From the NCBI GenBank assembly GCA_964402065.1, contig CAYOAN010000004.1:62001-126000 (forward strand): a stretch of 64,000 bases of DNA, written 5' to 3'. Positions within the stretch are counted from its first letter, which is position 1. Every line of letters starts with the position of its first letter. A program made the position numbers and the translations under genes. The notes beneath the pieces were generated by a model, which was given only the letters and a program-made list of their open reading frames with translations, was not told the DNA's origin and searched no databases. This stretch comes from CAIWMF01 sp964402065 (GTDB lineage: Bacteria; Verrucomicrobiota; Verrucomicrobiia; Chthoniobacterales; UBA6821). Below are positions 1 to 8,825 of this stretch, in pieces.

Positions 1-2
1 GT

Positions 3-308
3 CCTGGCTATTTTCGTTTGGCAGCTGTTGCATATGCACGTTTTCTTGATTTGGATTTTCTTGAAATTGCATCTCTCTTGCCGCCTCCAGCTCCGTTAAT
101 ATCGACTTACACAACTTTTATTAAAAAATTGAGCCCTCTGCAACAACGCCCGAGAAAGCCTCATTTTAAAAGGGGGGAAAAACAACTGCTCTACTCATTG
201 CAAGATGTGAAGTTTTTTTTGTGGAAAATTTTTAAAATTATTATTCTTGTTGTTGCTTTGCTCTATTTTTGGAATCTGATGAGGCACTTAACGAGAGTTC
301 TTTTTTAG
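3..308 (+). CDS. C-terminal part of an unknown protein (5' truncated)
   Basis: An open frame enters from the left edge without a convincing start and stops at 306-308. About 100 residues are visible. They include a proline-rich stretch (LLPPPAPL), a basic linker (KPHFKRGEK) and one hydrophobic segment near the C-terminus (IIILVVALLYFW) that could be a membrane anchor. I do not recognise a family. A TTG at 18 is the only internal start candidate and lacks a ribosome binding site, so this is probably the tail of a longer gene lying upstream. The coding status is moderately supported by the open frame ending just before rimO on the same strand. Confidence 0.45.
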   Translation, partial: PGYFRLAAVAYARFLDLDFLEIASLLPPPAPLISTYTTFIKKLSPLQQRPRKPHFKRGEKQLLYSLQDVKFFLWKIFKIIILVVALLYFWNLMRHLTRVLF

Positions 309-419
309 AGAATTTTATTTTTATCAAAAATGTTCTGTTGTTATGCCACGTTGGTGAACTTCATTGATCATCATCGATTCATTTACTTTCTTAACGCGAT
401 CAGGCAAAATCACCCCTTT

Positions 420-1820
420 ATGAATTCTTCTAACGTTTCCCCATCTTCTAAATCAAATAAACGTAAAGTTGGTTTAGTCAGCCTTGGCTGTGCTAAAAAT
501 CTTGTTGATGCTGAAATCCTTCTTGGTAACGCTGCACAACATGGTTACGAGCTAACGCGTGAAAATGATGAGGCTGATGTTGTACTCATTAACACTTGTG
601 GTTTTATTGATCCCGCAAAGGAAGAGAGTATTAATGCTATTTTGGAAGCACATAGGCGGCGTTTGCACGGTGCAAAGCCGGGTCAAAAGCTTGTTGTAGG
701 AGGATGCCTCTCGCAACGTTATTCAACAAATTTAGCAGAACAGCTTCCCGAGGTGGATGCCTTTTTAGGCCTAGATGAAATCTCCCGTGCAGGAGAAATT
801 TTTAATCAGCTTTTTGAAGAGGATAGTCATGAAGAGTCACGTGTGACTGTTTCAAAGCGTGCTGCTTATATTCCTGATTTTGACACTCCACGAGTCCGCT
901 TAACATCAAGCCATACGACGTATGTAAAAATTGCCGAAGGGTGCAATCACCCTTGTTCTTTTTGTGTTATTCCACGAATGCGTGGACGTCATCGTAGTCG
1001 TACTATTGAATCCGTTGTAAAGGAAGTAAAGGGTCTTGTAGAAACGGGAGTAAAAGAAATTAACTTGGTCAGTCAAGATACTACTTATTTTGGAATGGAC
1101 CTTTGGGAAGAAAAAGCTGGGCCACGCCAACCCGTAGATGAAACTCGTGGAGCAAGTCTAGTAGGGCTTCTTGATGAACTTGGGAAAATTCCTGGTGATT
1201 TTTGGATACGCTTGCTTTACACGCATCCTGCCCATTGGAGCGATTCTCTCATTGCAGCAATTGCTCGTAATCCCAAAGTGACTCGTTACATTGACATGCC
1301 ACTACAGCATATTCACGAAGAGATGCTTAGTGCGATGCGACGTGAGACAGGACGCGAACACATTGAGAGCTTGATTCAGCGCCTGCGTGCTGGAATTCCG
1401 GATCTCACCATTCGGACAACATTCATTGTTGGTTTTCCTGGAGAGACAGAGGAACATTTTAAAAGCCTTCTTGATTTTATTAACGAGACACGATTCGAAC
1501 GCTTAGGCATTTTTGCTTATTCACGAGAAGAAGAATCACGAGCAGCTAAGATGCCGAATCAAATTCATGGGAAAACAAAACAGCGTCGTCTTCGCGAAGC
1601 AATGTTATTACAGCAGCAAATTGCGCGTGAATCGGCAGAAGCTCAAATTGGAAAAACAATCAAAGTCCTAGCTGACACGCCGCTCTTAGGCCGGACTGAA
1701 GGGGACGCTCCTGATGTTGACTGTCGCGTTCACTTTACAACGCCGGTTACAGCTGGAACTTTTGTAGAGTGCATGGTAACAGGGACTCAAGACTATGATC
1801 TTGTAGCAACGCCGTTATAG
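420..1820 (+). CDS. rimO: Ribosomal protein uS12 methylthiotransferase RimO
   Basis: Radical SAM enzyme that adds a methylthio group to the conserved aspartate of ribosomal protein S12. The 466-residue protein has the N-terminal UPF0004 domain (GLVSLGCAKNLVDAE, with further cysteines in NTCGF and GGCLSQRY) for the auxiliary Fe-S cluster. The radical SAM motif CNHPCSFC has cysteines at about 175, 179 and 182, and a C-terminal TRAM domain follows. SLGCAKN and the EGCNHPCSFC context distinguish it from MiaB. An in-frame ATG at 330 would add 30 residues that do not fit the family; the ATG at 420 puts the first conserved strand about 15 residues in, as is usual. No Shine-Dalgarno precedes either start. 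Confidence 0.93.
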   Translation: MNSSNVSPSSKSNKRKVGLVSLGCAKNLVDAEILLGNAAQHGYELTRENDEADVVLINTCGFIDPAKEESINAILEAHRRRLHGAKPGQKLVVGGCLSQRYSTNLAEQLPEVDAFLGLDEISRAGEIFNQLFEEDSHEESRVTVSKRAAYIPDFDTPRVRLTSSHTTYVKIAEGCNHPCSFCVIPRMRGRHRSRTIESVVKEVKGLVETGVKEINLVSQDTTYFGMDLWEEKAGPRQPVDETRGASLVGLLDELGKIPGDFWIRLLYTHPAHWSDSLIAAIARNPKVTRYIDMPLQHIHEEMLSAMRRETGREHIESLIQRLRAGIPDLTIRTTFIVGFPGETEEHFKSLLDFINETRFERLGIFAYSREEESRAAKMPNQIHGKTKQRRLREAMLLQQQIARESAEAQIGKTIKVLADTPLLGRTEGDAPDVDCRVHFTTPVTAGTFVECMVTGTQDYDLVATPL

Positions 1821-2009
1821 AGGTTGCCGTAGGATTATCCATTTTCATTGATTGCATGGTTTGAAAATATACTCTGAGTCAAAATTTAACTTACATCAGT
1901 GAGGAAAAAGTATTTTTATTAATTCGATATTGTTCTGCAAAGCTGTAATGAGCTTCATCAATCGGAAGCTCCATAAAAACTTGATCTTAACCCAAGCACT
2001 TCGTTTTAA

Positions 2010-2831
2010 ATGAATCTTTCATTGCGCCATCGACTCCAATCTTTTTTTCCCTTAGAACGATTTCCGCTCGCACATGCCTTTGTGATTTATGTTGGGCAAA
2101 CGGCATTGCTTGTTATTGAAACATTGCAAGCCATCATTGCCGGACGCATTCGTTCTAAGCTCGTTCTACAACAACTTGTTGATATTGGATATGGGTCTCA
2201 ATTTGTGGTGATTGTTACAGGAGCTTTTACAGGTGGAGTTTTCACCGCGCAGACTTTTTATCAATTTTCAACGCTTGGTATGAGTTCTGCCGTTGGGCCT
2301 GTTGTCGCCGTTGCTTTATTTCGAGAGTTAGGGCCTGTGCTCACAGGACTGATGGTTGCGGGACGCGTTGGCGCTGCGATGAGCGCTGAGATTGGCACGA
2401 TGAAAGTTACCCAACAACTCGATGCTCTTCGTGCTTTGGCAGTGAGTCCCATTGATTATCTGGTTGTACCTCGAGCAGTCGCCATGCTCATTTCAATGCC
2501 ACTTCTTGTTTGCGAGTGTGTCTTTTTTGGAATTTTAGCTTCTTACTTTGTTGCTGTGCACCTTTTAGGAGTAAGCTCCATTTATTTTTTACAAAATATT
2601 TGGCGCTTCATTGATGGGCACAATATTGTAATGTCACTTTGCAAAGGGTTTGTCTTTGCTATTATTGTTGTCTTCTTGAGTTGCCAGCAAGGACTGACAA
2701 CGCGAGAAGGTGCTGTTGGTGTTGGGAGAGCAACGACAGAGGCTGTGGTAATTTGCTCGCTTTGCATTTTAATTGCTAATTTTTTCCTCACGATGGCGCT
2801 GAATATGGTTTTTCCAGCAGGATTAAGATAA
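2010..2831 (+). CDS. mlaE: MlaE-family ABC transporter permease
   Basis: Permease of the Mla/Mce phospholipid transport system of the inner membrane, which moves lipids between the inner and outer membranes. The 273-residue length is typical. It has several hydrophobic helices and the family signature around ALRALAVSPIDYLVVPR, as well as the conserved FRELGPVLTGLMVAGRVGAA stretch. It is the first gene of an operon with the ATPase (4-bp gap) and the MCE-domain protein, the standard minimal set. The start has no Shine-Dalgarno (TTTTAAATG). An orthologous plant TGD1-like or steroid-import role cannot be excluded, but the gene set matches MlaEFD. Confidence 0.9.
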   Translation: MNLSLRHRLQSFFPLERFPLAHAFVIYVGQTALLVIETLQAIIAGRIRSKLVLQQLVDIGYGSQFVVIVTGAFTGGVFTAQTFYQFSTLGMSSAVGPVVAVALFRELGPVLTGLMVAGRVGAAMSAEIGTMKVTQQLDALRALAVSPIDYLVVPRAVAMLISMPLLVCECVFFGILASYFVAVHLLGVSSIYFLQNIWRFIDGHNIVMSLCKGFVFAIIVVFLSCQQGLTTREGAVGVGRATTEAVVICSLCILIANFFLTMALNMVFPAGLR

Positions 2832-2835
2832 TTTT

Positions 2836-3594
2836 ATGTCAGAAAAAAAATGTCCTCTTATTGAAGTTCAAGATTTAAAGCAGCGCTTTGGTACACAAGA
2901 AGTGCTAAGAGGTCTTTCTCTTTCTGTACAACAGGGAGAGACCATGGTGCTATTGGGAGGTAGTGGGGGCGGGAAAAGTGTTTTTTTAAAACATCTTATT
3001 GGATTGATGCGGCCATTTTCTGGAAAAGTTTTAATTGAAGGAGAGGATATTTCTGCCTTTACAGAACGTGAATTGGAGCCAATTCGTCGGAAAGTAGGTA
3101 TGCTTTTTCAAGACGGAGCACTCTTTGACTCAATGACCGTTTTTGAAAATGTTGCTTTTCCATTAAAAGAACGTGGAGTTCGTGACGAAAAAATATTACA
3201 GGACAAGGTTAATAAGGCCCTTGAGTTAGTTTCGTTAAAAGGACACGAGCAAAAAATGCCGGTGAACTTAAGCGGAGGAATGCGTAAACGAGCTGCGCTC
3301 GCTCGCGCCATCATTAGTGAGCCTGCCTGCATTCTTTATGATGAGCCTACGGCTGGGCTTGATCCCATTGTGTCCGATACCATTAATCGCTTGATTCGTC
3401 GTTTGCAACGGCAATTGCAAGTCACTTCTGTTGTTGTGACACACGATATGGTTAGCGCTAATCACATTGCAGATCGCGTTGCCATGTTACATCAAGGAAG
3501 GCTTCATTTTTGTGGAACGCTCCAAGAATTTCATGCATCACGTGATTCTCTCATTAAGGATTTTATTGAGGGAAGATCACATGAAATAGACTAA
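2836..3594 (+). CDS. mlaF: MlaF-family ABC transporter ATP-binding protein
   Basis: Cytoplasmic ATPase that powers the MlaE permease encoded 4 bp upstream. The 252-residue protein has Walker A GGSGGGKS (residues 42-49), a Q-loop (MLFQDGALFDS), the ABC signature LSGGMRKRAALARA, Walker B CILYDEPTAGLDP and the switch histidine in VVTHD. The GGM form of the signature, with MRKR, is characteristic of the MlaF/TtgA-type subgroup. The tight spacing with mlaE and the MCE gene 42 bp downstream indicate a single transcript. Confidence 0.92.
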   Translation: MSEKKCPLIEVQDLKQRFGTQEVLRGLSLSVQQGETMVLLGGSGGGKSVFLKHLIGLMRPFSGKVLIEGEDISAFTERELEPIRRKVGMLFQDGALFDSMTVFENVAFPLKERGVRDEKILQDKVNKALELVSLKGHEQKMPVNLSGGMRKRAALARAIISEPACILYDEPTAGLDPIVSDTINRLIRRLQRQLQVTSVVVTHDMVSANHIADRVAMLHQGRLHFCGTLQEFHASRDSLIKDFIEGRSHEID

Positions 3595-3636
3595 AACACT
3601 CTTCACTCTTTATCCTTTAATCTCTACATTTTTGCC

Positions 3637-4383
3637 ATGGATTCTAATAGTTATTCTGTTCAACTGAAAGCCGGTGTTTTTTTGCTCATCGGGCTGGCTG
3701 CTGTTTTTTCTTTAGTCGTTTATTTTGGGCGCTTCAGTCAATGGACGGAGCATTCCTATCCCATTATTGTTCAATATAGTAATGCCAATGGACTTCTCAA
3801 AGGAGCTGATGTCTTGCTTGCTGGAGCTCGTATTGGTGATGTGGAGCAGGCCCCCGTCATTCTTCCAGACATGAAAGCAGTTCAAGTACGGCTTCGCATC
3901 AATGGGAATGTCAAAATTCCTAAAAAGAGTCTTTTTTCTATTGGTAGTTCTGGATTGTTGGGCGATCGCTTTGTAACGGTTTCCGTTAATGATGATGCAG
4001 CATTAGATGATGTCTTGCCTCCTAGCTCTGTTGTGGAGGGAATGCGCGAAGCCAATATTGCTGACCTACAACGTCAGGTCGGTGAGATTATGCCAAAGGT
4101 TGAAAAGGCAGTGAATAATATCACTCAAATTACCGAAACATTTAACAAAGAGATTTTTAATAAAAAAGGAGTGAAAGATATTCAAGATTCTCTGGCTAAT
4201 ATTGCAGCCGCCTCACAAAAAGCAGAGAAGGTGATGGGCGATGCAGCAACCTTTGTTAACAAAGGGAATGAAACGATGGATTCTGCAAAAGGAGCTGCAA
4301 ATGATCTTAAGGCTTTCATTAGTAATTTGAGACAGCATGGAGTTATTTTCTATCGTGATACGGCAACGAAAGGTAAGCTCTAA
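3637..4383 (+). CDS. mlaD: MCE-domain lipid-transfer protein (MlaD family)
   Basis: Substrate-binding MCE protein of the lipid transporter, anchored in the inner membrane by one N-terminal helix (VFLLIGLAAVFSLVVYF) with the rest in the periplasm. The MCE domain runs from about residue 38 to 120 (YSNANGLLKGADVLLAGARIGDV, then the SSGLLGDRFV strand). The C-terminal part from about 145 is a helical, coiled-coil-like tail, which is longer than in E. coli MlaD (248 residues against about 183). Such a tail is common in multi-ring or tube-forming MCE proteins of other phyla. It is third in the mlaE-mlaF-mlaD operon. MlaB and MlaC homologues are not in the immediate neighbourhood. Confidence 0.88.
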   Translation: MDSNSYSVQLKAGVFLLIGLAAVFSLVVYFGRFSQWTEHSYPIIVQYSNANGLLKGADVLLAGARIGDVEQAPVILPDMKAVQVRLRINGNVKIPKKSLFSIGSSGLLGDRFVTVSVNDDAALDDVLPPSSVVEGMREANIADLQRQVGEIMPKVEKAVNNITQITETFNKEIFNKKGVKDIQDSLANIAAASQKAEKVMGDAATFVNKGNETMDSAKGAANDLKAFISNLRQHGVIFYRDTATKGKL

Positions 4384-4410
4384 AATTTGAAATTTAGCTA
4401 AATTTATTTT

Positions 4411-4941
4411 ATGAAAATTTTATCTATCTATTCGTTGTTATTTTGTTTGATAGCAACGTCACTCTTAGCAGCAGAAACCTCTTCATCCGCCCTGCAAGGT
4501 CTGAAGGAGGCATCTCGTTCTGAGCTCTTAAATGGGCTAGCAGAGCTCAAAGGAAAAGAGGGGATTCCTCAACCTGCTGAATGGATTATTCTTTGCAATG
4601 ATCCAAGTGCTCATGGGGGAATTCGTGAATTGACGATTGCTAATGGACATATTGTTTCAGAACGCACGCCAATGGGAGAATATGCAGGGGAGGGAGATTT
4701 ACCTCATTTGACGGTGACTCCAACAATGCTCGATTCAGGGGCTATTTTTAAAATAGCTGACCGTGAAGCAAAGGCCGCTAAGATTGGCTTTGATTCGATT
4801 GATTACATTTTGCGCGTTGATGCCATTTCAGGTAAGCCTCTTTGGATTATCCAACTTCATAAAATCTCCGGAGCTCTTGTTGGTAATATGGAAGTTTCTG
4901 CAGAAACAGGGGAAGTATTAAAGCCTTTGCTTAAAAAATAG
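4411..4941 (+). CDS. Small secreted protein with PepSY-like fold
   Basis: A 176-residue protein with an N-terminal signal peptide (IYSLLFCLIATSLLAAE). The C-terminal half (DREAKAAKIGFDSIDYILRV ... VSAETGEVL) resembles a PepSY-type propeptide domain, with strands and helix ending in the usual SAETGEV signature, but I see no peptidase. It follows mlaD by 27 bp and overlaps the next gene at the stop codon, so it may be cotranscribed. The function is unknown. A periplasmic accessory of the Mla system is possible from position only. Confidence 0.7.
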   Translation: MKILSIYSLLFCLIATSLLAAETSSSALQGLKEASRSELLNGLAELKGKEGIPQPAEWIILCNDPSAHGGIRELTIANGHIVSERTPMGEYAGEGDLPHLTVTPTMLDSGAIFKIADREAKAAKIGFDSIDYILRVDAISGKPLWIIQLHKISGALVGNMEVSAETGEVLKPLLKK

Positions 4942-4943
4942 TG

Positions 4944-5870
4944 ATGAGTAGACCAATAACGCTCCTCATTCTTGCAGCGGGGATGGGAAGCCGCTACGGA
5001 GGCCTTAAGCAACTTGATCCGGTAGGTCCTTGCGGTGAAACATTGCTTGATTATTCGGTTTATGATGCGGTGCGTGCTGGTTTTTCAGAAATTGTTTTTA
5101 TCATTCGCAAAGAGATTGAAGAGCCTTTTCGCAACATGATTGGAGAGCGCTACGTCAGGGCTTTTCCAACACTCAAAGTGACTTATGTTTTTCAAAAAAT
5201 GGATGATTTACCTTCAGGATTCAAAGTTCCTGAGGATCGTGTCAAACCTTGGGGAACAGGGCATGCCCTCTTAGCCGCTCGCCATCTCGTGAAGACGCCT
5301 TTTGCTGTCATCAATGCCGATGATTATTATGGTTCTTCGGGATATCACTTTCTTGCTGATTTTTTAACAGAGGCCATGCCTGCTCACTATGCTATGGTTG
5401 GCTATCCCTTGAAAAATACACTCAGTTCTTTTGGTGCTGTTTCACGAGGTGTGACTGAAAGCACAAGCGATGGATGCTTGAAAAAAATTACCGAACAAAC
5501 TGAGCTTCGAGCCGTTAATCGTGAGATTGTTGCGACAGAAGCAACAGGTGAAAAAATTTCTTTTACAGGAGAAGAACTGGTCTCGCTTAATTTTTGGGCT
5601 TTCTTACCAGACTTTTTTCCTCAGCTTGAAAAATTATTTGAAGACTTTTTACTTGAGGCATTGAAAACAACAAAAGCTACAAGTTTGGAGTTTTATTTGC
5701 CCTCAGCAGTAAGCCAATTAATTGCTGAGAAAAAAATTTCTGTGAAACTACTTCGTACCAATGATCCTTGGTTTGGATTAACTCACCCATCAGACTTACC
5801 TCAGGTAAAAGTCGACTTGCAGCGAAGAATAGAAAGCGGACTTTATCCATCGCCACTTTTTAAAAACTAA
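4944..5870 (+). CDS. Sugar-phosphate nucleotidyltransferase
   Basis: Member of the NTP_transferase family, which makes nucleotide-activated sugars. The N-terminus ITLLILAAGMGSRYGGLKQL carries the nucleotide-binding signature with the glycine loop and the basic residues that contact the triphosphate. NADDYYG further on fits the metal-binding aspartate motif. The protein has 308 residues from the ATG at 4944; a GTG at 4941 overlaps the preceding stop codon. The sugar cannot be told from the sequence. It is followed at 2 bp by a hexose mutarotase and then by a convergent glycosyltransferase-like gene, which suggests a small glycan-precursor unit. Confidence 0.8.
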   Translation: MSRPITLLILAAGMGSRYGGLKQLDPVGPCGETLLDYSVYDAVRAGFSEIVFIIRKEIEEPFRNMIGERYVRAFPTLKVTYVFQKMDDLPSGFKVPEDRVKPWGTGHALLAARHLVKTPFAVINADDYYGSSGYHFLADFLTEAMPAHYAMVGYPLKNTLSSFGAVSRGVTESTSDGCLKKITEQTELRAVNREIVATEATGEKISFTGEELVSLNFWAFLPDFFPQLEKLFEDFLLEALKTTKATSLEFYLPSAVSQLIAEKKISVKLLRTNDPWFGLTHPSDLPQVKVDLQRRIESGLYPSPLFKN

Positions 5871-5872
5871 CT

Positions 5873-6778
5873 ATGAAGCATCAAGTTTTTTCTGCAGTAA
5901 AAAAGCAATTTGAAATCCCAGATCACATTACGCTTGCTACAGATGAAAATGAACTTGTGAAGCTCGTTATTACAAGTGATCAAAGTACTGCCGAAATTTA
6001 TCTAAAAGGAGCTCATGTAACCTCTTTTCAACAACGAGAAAAAGAGCCTCTGCTTTTCATGAGTACTTCTGCCAAGATTGCTCGCGGAAATATGCTTCAT
6101 GGCGGAATTCCACTTTGTTTTCCTTGGTTTGCAAATCGTGAAGGCGAAACATCATCGCATGGTTTTGCACGAAATAGTATTTGGGATCTTGTTCAAACCA
6201 GCATCACTCCTGAGGGCGATGTCGAAGTCATTTTTCAATTGCCAAAAAATATTCTTCAAGAAGCTGGCTGGGCTCCTGTGGAGGTTTTTTATCGAGTGAC
6301 TGTAGGAAAAAAACTACAGCTTGAGTTTACAGTTAACAACACAACTTTGCTCCCTTTTTTATATGAAGAATGTTTCCACTCCTACTTTTTTGTTGGAGAT
6401 ATTGAGCAAGTAACAGTCCGTGGCTTGAAGGGATTAACTTACCTTGATAAAAATGAAGATTTTGCTGCCAAGCAAGAGGCTTGTGATGAGTTGCCAATGG
6501 TAGGTGAAACTAATAGTGTTTACCTTAATTCCACAGCGCCTATTGAAATTCATGATCGTTCTCTTCAACGAATAATTCGGATTGAAAAAGAACATTCTCG
6601 TTCAACTGTCGTCTGGAATCCTTGGTGTGAAAAAGCAAAAGAAATAGTCGACTTTGGTCCAGAGGATTATCGCAATATGCTTTGCGTTGAGTCTGGAAAT
6701 ATCAAGGAATATGGAATCGAACTCGCTCCAGGAAAAAGTTCATCGTTTAAAGTCGACTTAAGTTACTTCACAAAATGA
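5873..6778 (+). CDS. D-hexose-6-phosphate mutarotase (YeaD-like aldose epimerase)
   Basis: A 301-residue galactose-mutarotase-fold protein that interconverts the anomers of hexose 6-phosphates. Visible family features are HGGIPLCFPWF, SSHGFARNSIW with the catalytic histidine, an acidic residue in YEECFHSYFFVGD, and the late VVWNPW ... FGPEDYRNMLCVESGN block, which is diagnostic of the YeaD/YMR099C group rather than GalM. It lies 2 bp after the nucleotidyltransferase, so they probably share a transcript. Its 3' end overlaps the convergent next gene by 16 bp. Confidence 0.86.
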   Translation: MKHQVFSAVKKQFEIPDHITLATDENELVKLVITSDQSTAEIYLKGAHVTSFQQREKEPLLFMSTSAKIARGNMLHGGIPLCFPWFANREGETSSHGFARNSIWDLVQTSITPEGDVEVIFQLPKNILQEAGWAPVEVFYRVTVGKKLQLEFTVNNTTLLPFLYEECFHSYFFVGDIEQVTVRGLKGLTYLDKNEDFAAKQEACDELPMVGETNSVYLNSTAPIEIHDRSLQRIIRIEKEHSRSTVVWNPWCEKAKEIVDFGPEDYRNMLCVESGNIKEYGIELAPGKSSSFKVDLSYFTK

Positions 6779-7749
6779 TAGTCAAAAAAGCAAACGGCTT
6801 TTCGAAGTAACCTCTCTCTTTTTTGTTGAGAAGAAGATTTTTGATGCCAACGCAATGCTAGTTCTGGAAGAGTTATTAGCAATAGTTGCTTCCATCGTTC
6901 AAGAGTTGCGGCTTGCGTTATTTGATGACCTGCTTTTTTTCCTTCGGCGATCAACTGGAGACGTAACTCATTTGATTCTTGAAGGCGTTTTAAATTTTTT
7001 AAAACTTCTTTGAATGAAGTGGAGAGGAGATAATTTTTTTCACACCTTCCTTCCGAAGAAAAAGCTGAGTCTGGACCTCCAATAAAAGGGACGCCTGCTA
7101 ACCAAGCATTATAAAGCTTGGTGGCTGGTTTTTTAAAATGCTTCCCATGTTTAAAATCCCTAATGGCTATGGCGCAATCTACTTGGCTGTAATCGTGCCA
7201 TTCAGATTCCTCTTGAAAATGAAAATATAATCCCAAAGAACGGCGAAGATGATCACTCCATTCTTCGGTAAGTAATGCAGGTGCAATATTTGTTTTACGA
7301 CCAAAAAAAACAACGTTTTCAAAACGAAGACCGCGCAACGGATTTCGTTCTATAAGATTTGGCTCTGGCCAGTGTGGGATAAAGCAAGAATAGGGCAGCT
7401 GTGCATGATGAGCTTTGTTTTGAACAATATTAAGATGGGCTTCTGGATGCGGATGGGTATCCGCTACAATATTAACGATAAAAAGTTTCTTTGATGGAGT
7501 TGATCCATCTTTTAAAAAATTTATTGATTGATCAGAGTGCATTATCAAAATTCCCTCTTCTGGAGGCTTTGTTAGTAAAGGAAAGTTCAGGCCAGCATGT
7601 TTGAGGAGCGCCCATGTTTGATAGATCCAACATTCTTGAGTTCCTAATCCTCTTTCTTCGAGTGGGATTTTTTTTTCGCGCAGCCATTCATCGTAATGAT
7701 TCGGATTTTTAATAAATTCCTCAGGAGTTAAAAAGGCGAGAGGTATCAT
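6763..7749 (-). CDS. Glycosyltransferase-like protein
   Basis: A 328-residue protein without a signal peptide. It resembles GT-B type glycosyltransferases: a central IAIRDF, a C-terminal acceptor/donor region with KPATKLYNAWLAGVPFIGG, and an EGRCEKNYLLSTSFKEV tail followed by helical residues. The KLYNAWLAGVPFIGGPDSAF stretch is like the nucleotide-sugar-binding loop of family 1/4 enzymes. Its start overlaps the end of the upstream gene on the same strand by 29 bp, which implies translational coupling. The donor and acceptor are unknown; the neighbouring sugar-activation genes support a role in surface glycan synthesis. Confidence 0.6.
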   Translation of the reverse strand: MIPLAFLTPEEFIKNPNHYDEWLREKKIPLEERGLGTQECWIYQTWALLKHAGLNFPLLTKPPEEGILIMHSDQSINFLKDGSTPSKKLFIVNIVADTHPHPEAHLNIVQNKAHHAQLPYSCFIPHWPEPNLIERNPLRGLRFENVVFFGRKTNIAPALLTEEWSDHLRRSLGLYFHFQEESEWHDYSQVDCAIAIRDFKHGKHFKKPATKLYNAWLAGVPFIGGPDSAFSSEGRCEKNYLLSTSFKEVLKNLKRLQESNELRLQLIAEGKKAGHQITQAATLERWKQLLLITLPELALRWHQKSSSQQKRERLLRKAVCFFDYHFVK

Positions 7750-8785
7750 GAATTAACAATGGGTTTGGATTTGTTAAAGAAGCAATAAAAGTGCCCACTT
7801 GAGATTGAAGCTTTTTTTCTAGTTTTAAGGCGCGTTTGGCCCAGTAACGCTCATAAGCTAACGGGAGATATGATGAAATGGAGCTTTCTGCTGCTTTAGC
7901 ATAGGAAGAGGCTACTAAGAGCGCTTGATTAGCATATGTTTTCCAAGCAGGGAGCATATGAAAAAGTTCTTGTTGCAAGTAATGACAGGCATTACCAGAC
8001 CAAAGAGCAGCTGAAGTCCAATAACAAATAGAAACAGGATTTTCTAGGCATAATGCTTGTGCCGCTTTAGTGCGATAGGAAGATGCTTGTTCCGCACAAC
8101 GTGCGATAGTATGAAGTTGAACTTTTTCTTCCTTATTTTTTTCTGCTGCCTCAGCGACAACTGCTCTCAAAATAGAGGCACGATAAGCCCAAGCACTAGC
8201 CATCCTCCAATAATAAGATAAAGCCTCATTCTTTGCTTTTTTTGTTTTGGTAATAGCTTCTTGCGCGAGGCAGGCTGCTTCGGCCCATTGTTGAGATAAT
8301 GCTTTGTTACCGTGTTCTAATGCTTGCGCTTGATGAGAGCGATATTTAAGAACCGCTTGCACTTGTTCTTCCTCATTAAAAGAATATCGATTGAGCAATT
8401 CTCGATGGATAGAGATCAAATATTGATAATAAACTTCGCTGGCTTTTCCAATTGATTGGGAAATAGCAAGCTGCTCGTTTGCTAAAGGAAAATTATTTTT
8501 CTGAAAAGCCTCTATCGATTTAAGAACGTAGTTTGTAGAAAGTTGACTCCCTGCTGAAACCAATGTTGGAGAGGGAGAGGGCGAAATTTGTTCTATATCA
8601 TGTAACTTTCCAGAAAAACTATGAAGCTCGGAAAAATTCTTTTTTCCCTTTTCTGCTTTTAGCCAGAGGGTAAGTAATTCTTCATTTTGAAATTGTCGCG
8701 CATGCTCTATGTCATCTTTTAAGGAAGGAGAATGCTGTGAGACAAAGAGAGGCATTTCAAAGATGGTATTTTTTTTCTTCTTCAT
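7721..8785 (-). CDS. Unknown helical protein with degenerate repeats
   Basis: A 354-residue soluble, almost entirely alpha-helical protein without a signal peptide. It is rich in alanine, tryptophan and tyrosine. A loosely repeated pattern of the form Y/W-W-x2-A-x2-W/Y-x2-A recurs (YYWRMASAWAYRAS, CYWTSAALWSGNACHY, YERYWAKRALKLEKK), which suggests a helical-hairpin solenoid. No known family was recognised. It is translationally coupled to the glycosyltransferase-like gene downstream (29-bp overlap), so the two products may act together. It is transcribed divergently from the deoxyhypusine-synthase homologue, with only about 40 bp between the start codons. Confidence 0.6.
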   Translation of the reverse strand: MKKKKNTIFEMPLFVSQHSPSLKDDIEHARQFQNEELLTLWLKAEKGKKNFSELHSFSGKLHDIEQISPSPSPTLVSAGSQLSTNYVLKSIEAFQKNNFPLANEQLAISQSIGKASEVYYQYLISIHRELLNRYSFNEEEQVQAVLKYRSHQAQALEHGNKALSQQWAEAACLAQEAITKTKKAKNEALSYYWRMASAWAYRASILRAVVAEAAEKNKEEKVQLHTIARCAEQASSYRTKAAQALCLENPVSICYWTSAALWSGNACHYLQQELFHMLPAWKTYANQALLVASSYAKAAESSISSYLPLAYERYWAKRALKLEKKLQSQVGTFIASLTNPNPLLIHDTSRLFNS

Positions 8786-8825
8786 TACAATAGGGAAAAT
8801 TTTTCCATCTTTTCCCTATTTTTTT

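Noticed and set aside
330..419. Upstream ATG as the start of rimO
   Set aside because: It would add 30 residues with no match to the family N-terminus; the ATG at 420 fits.
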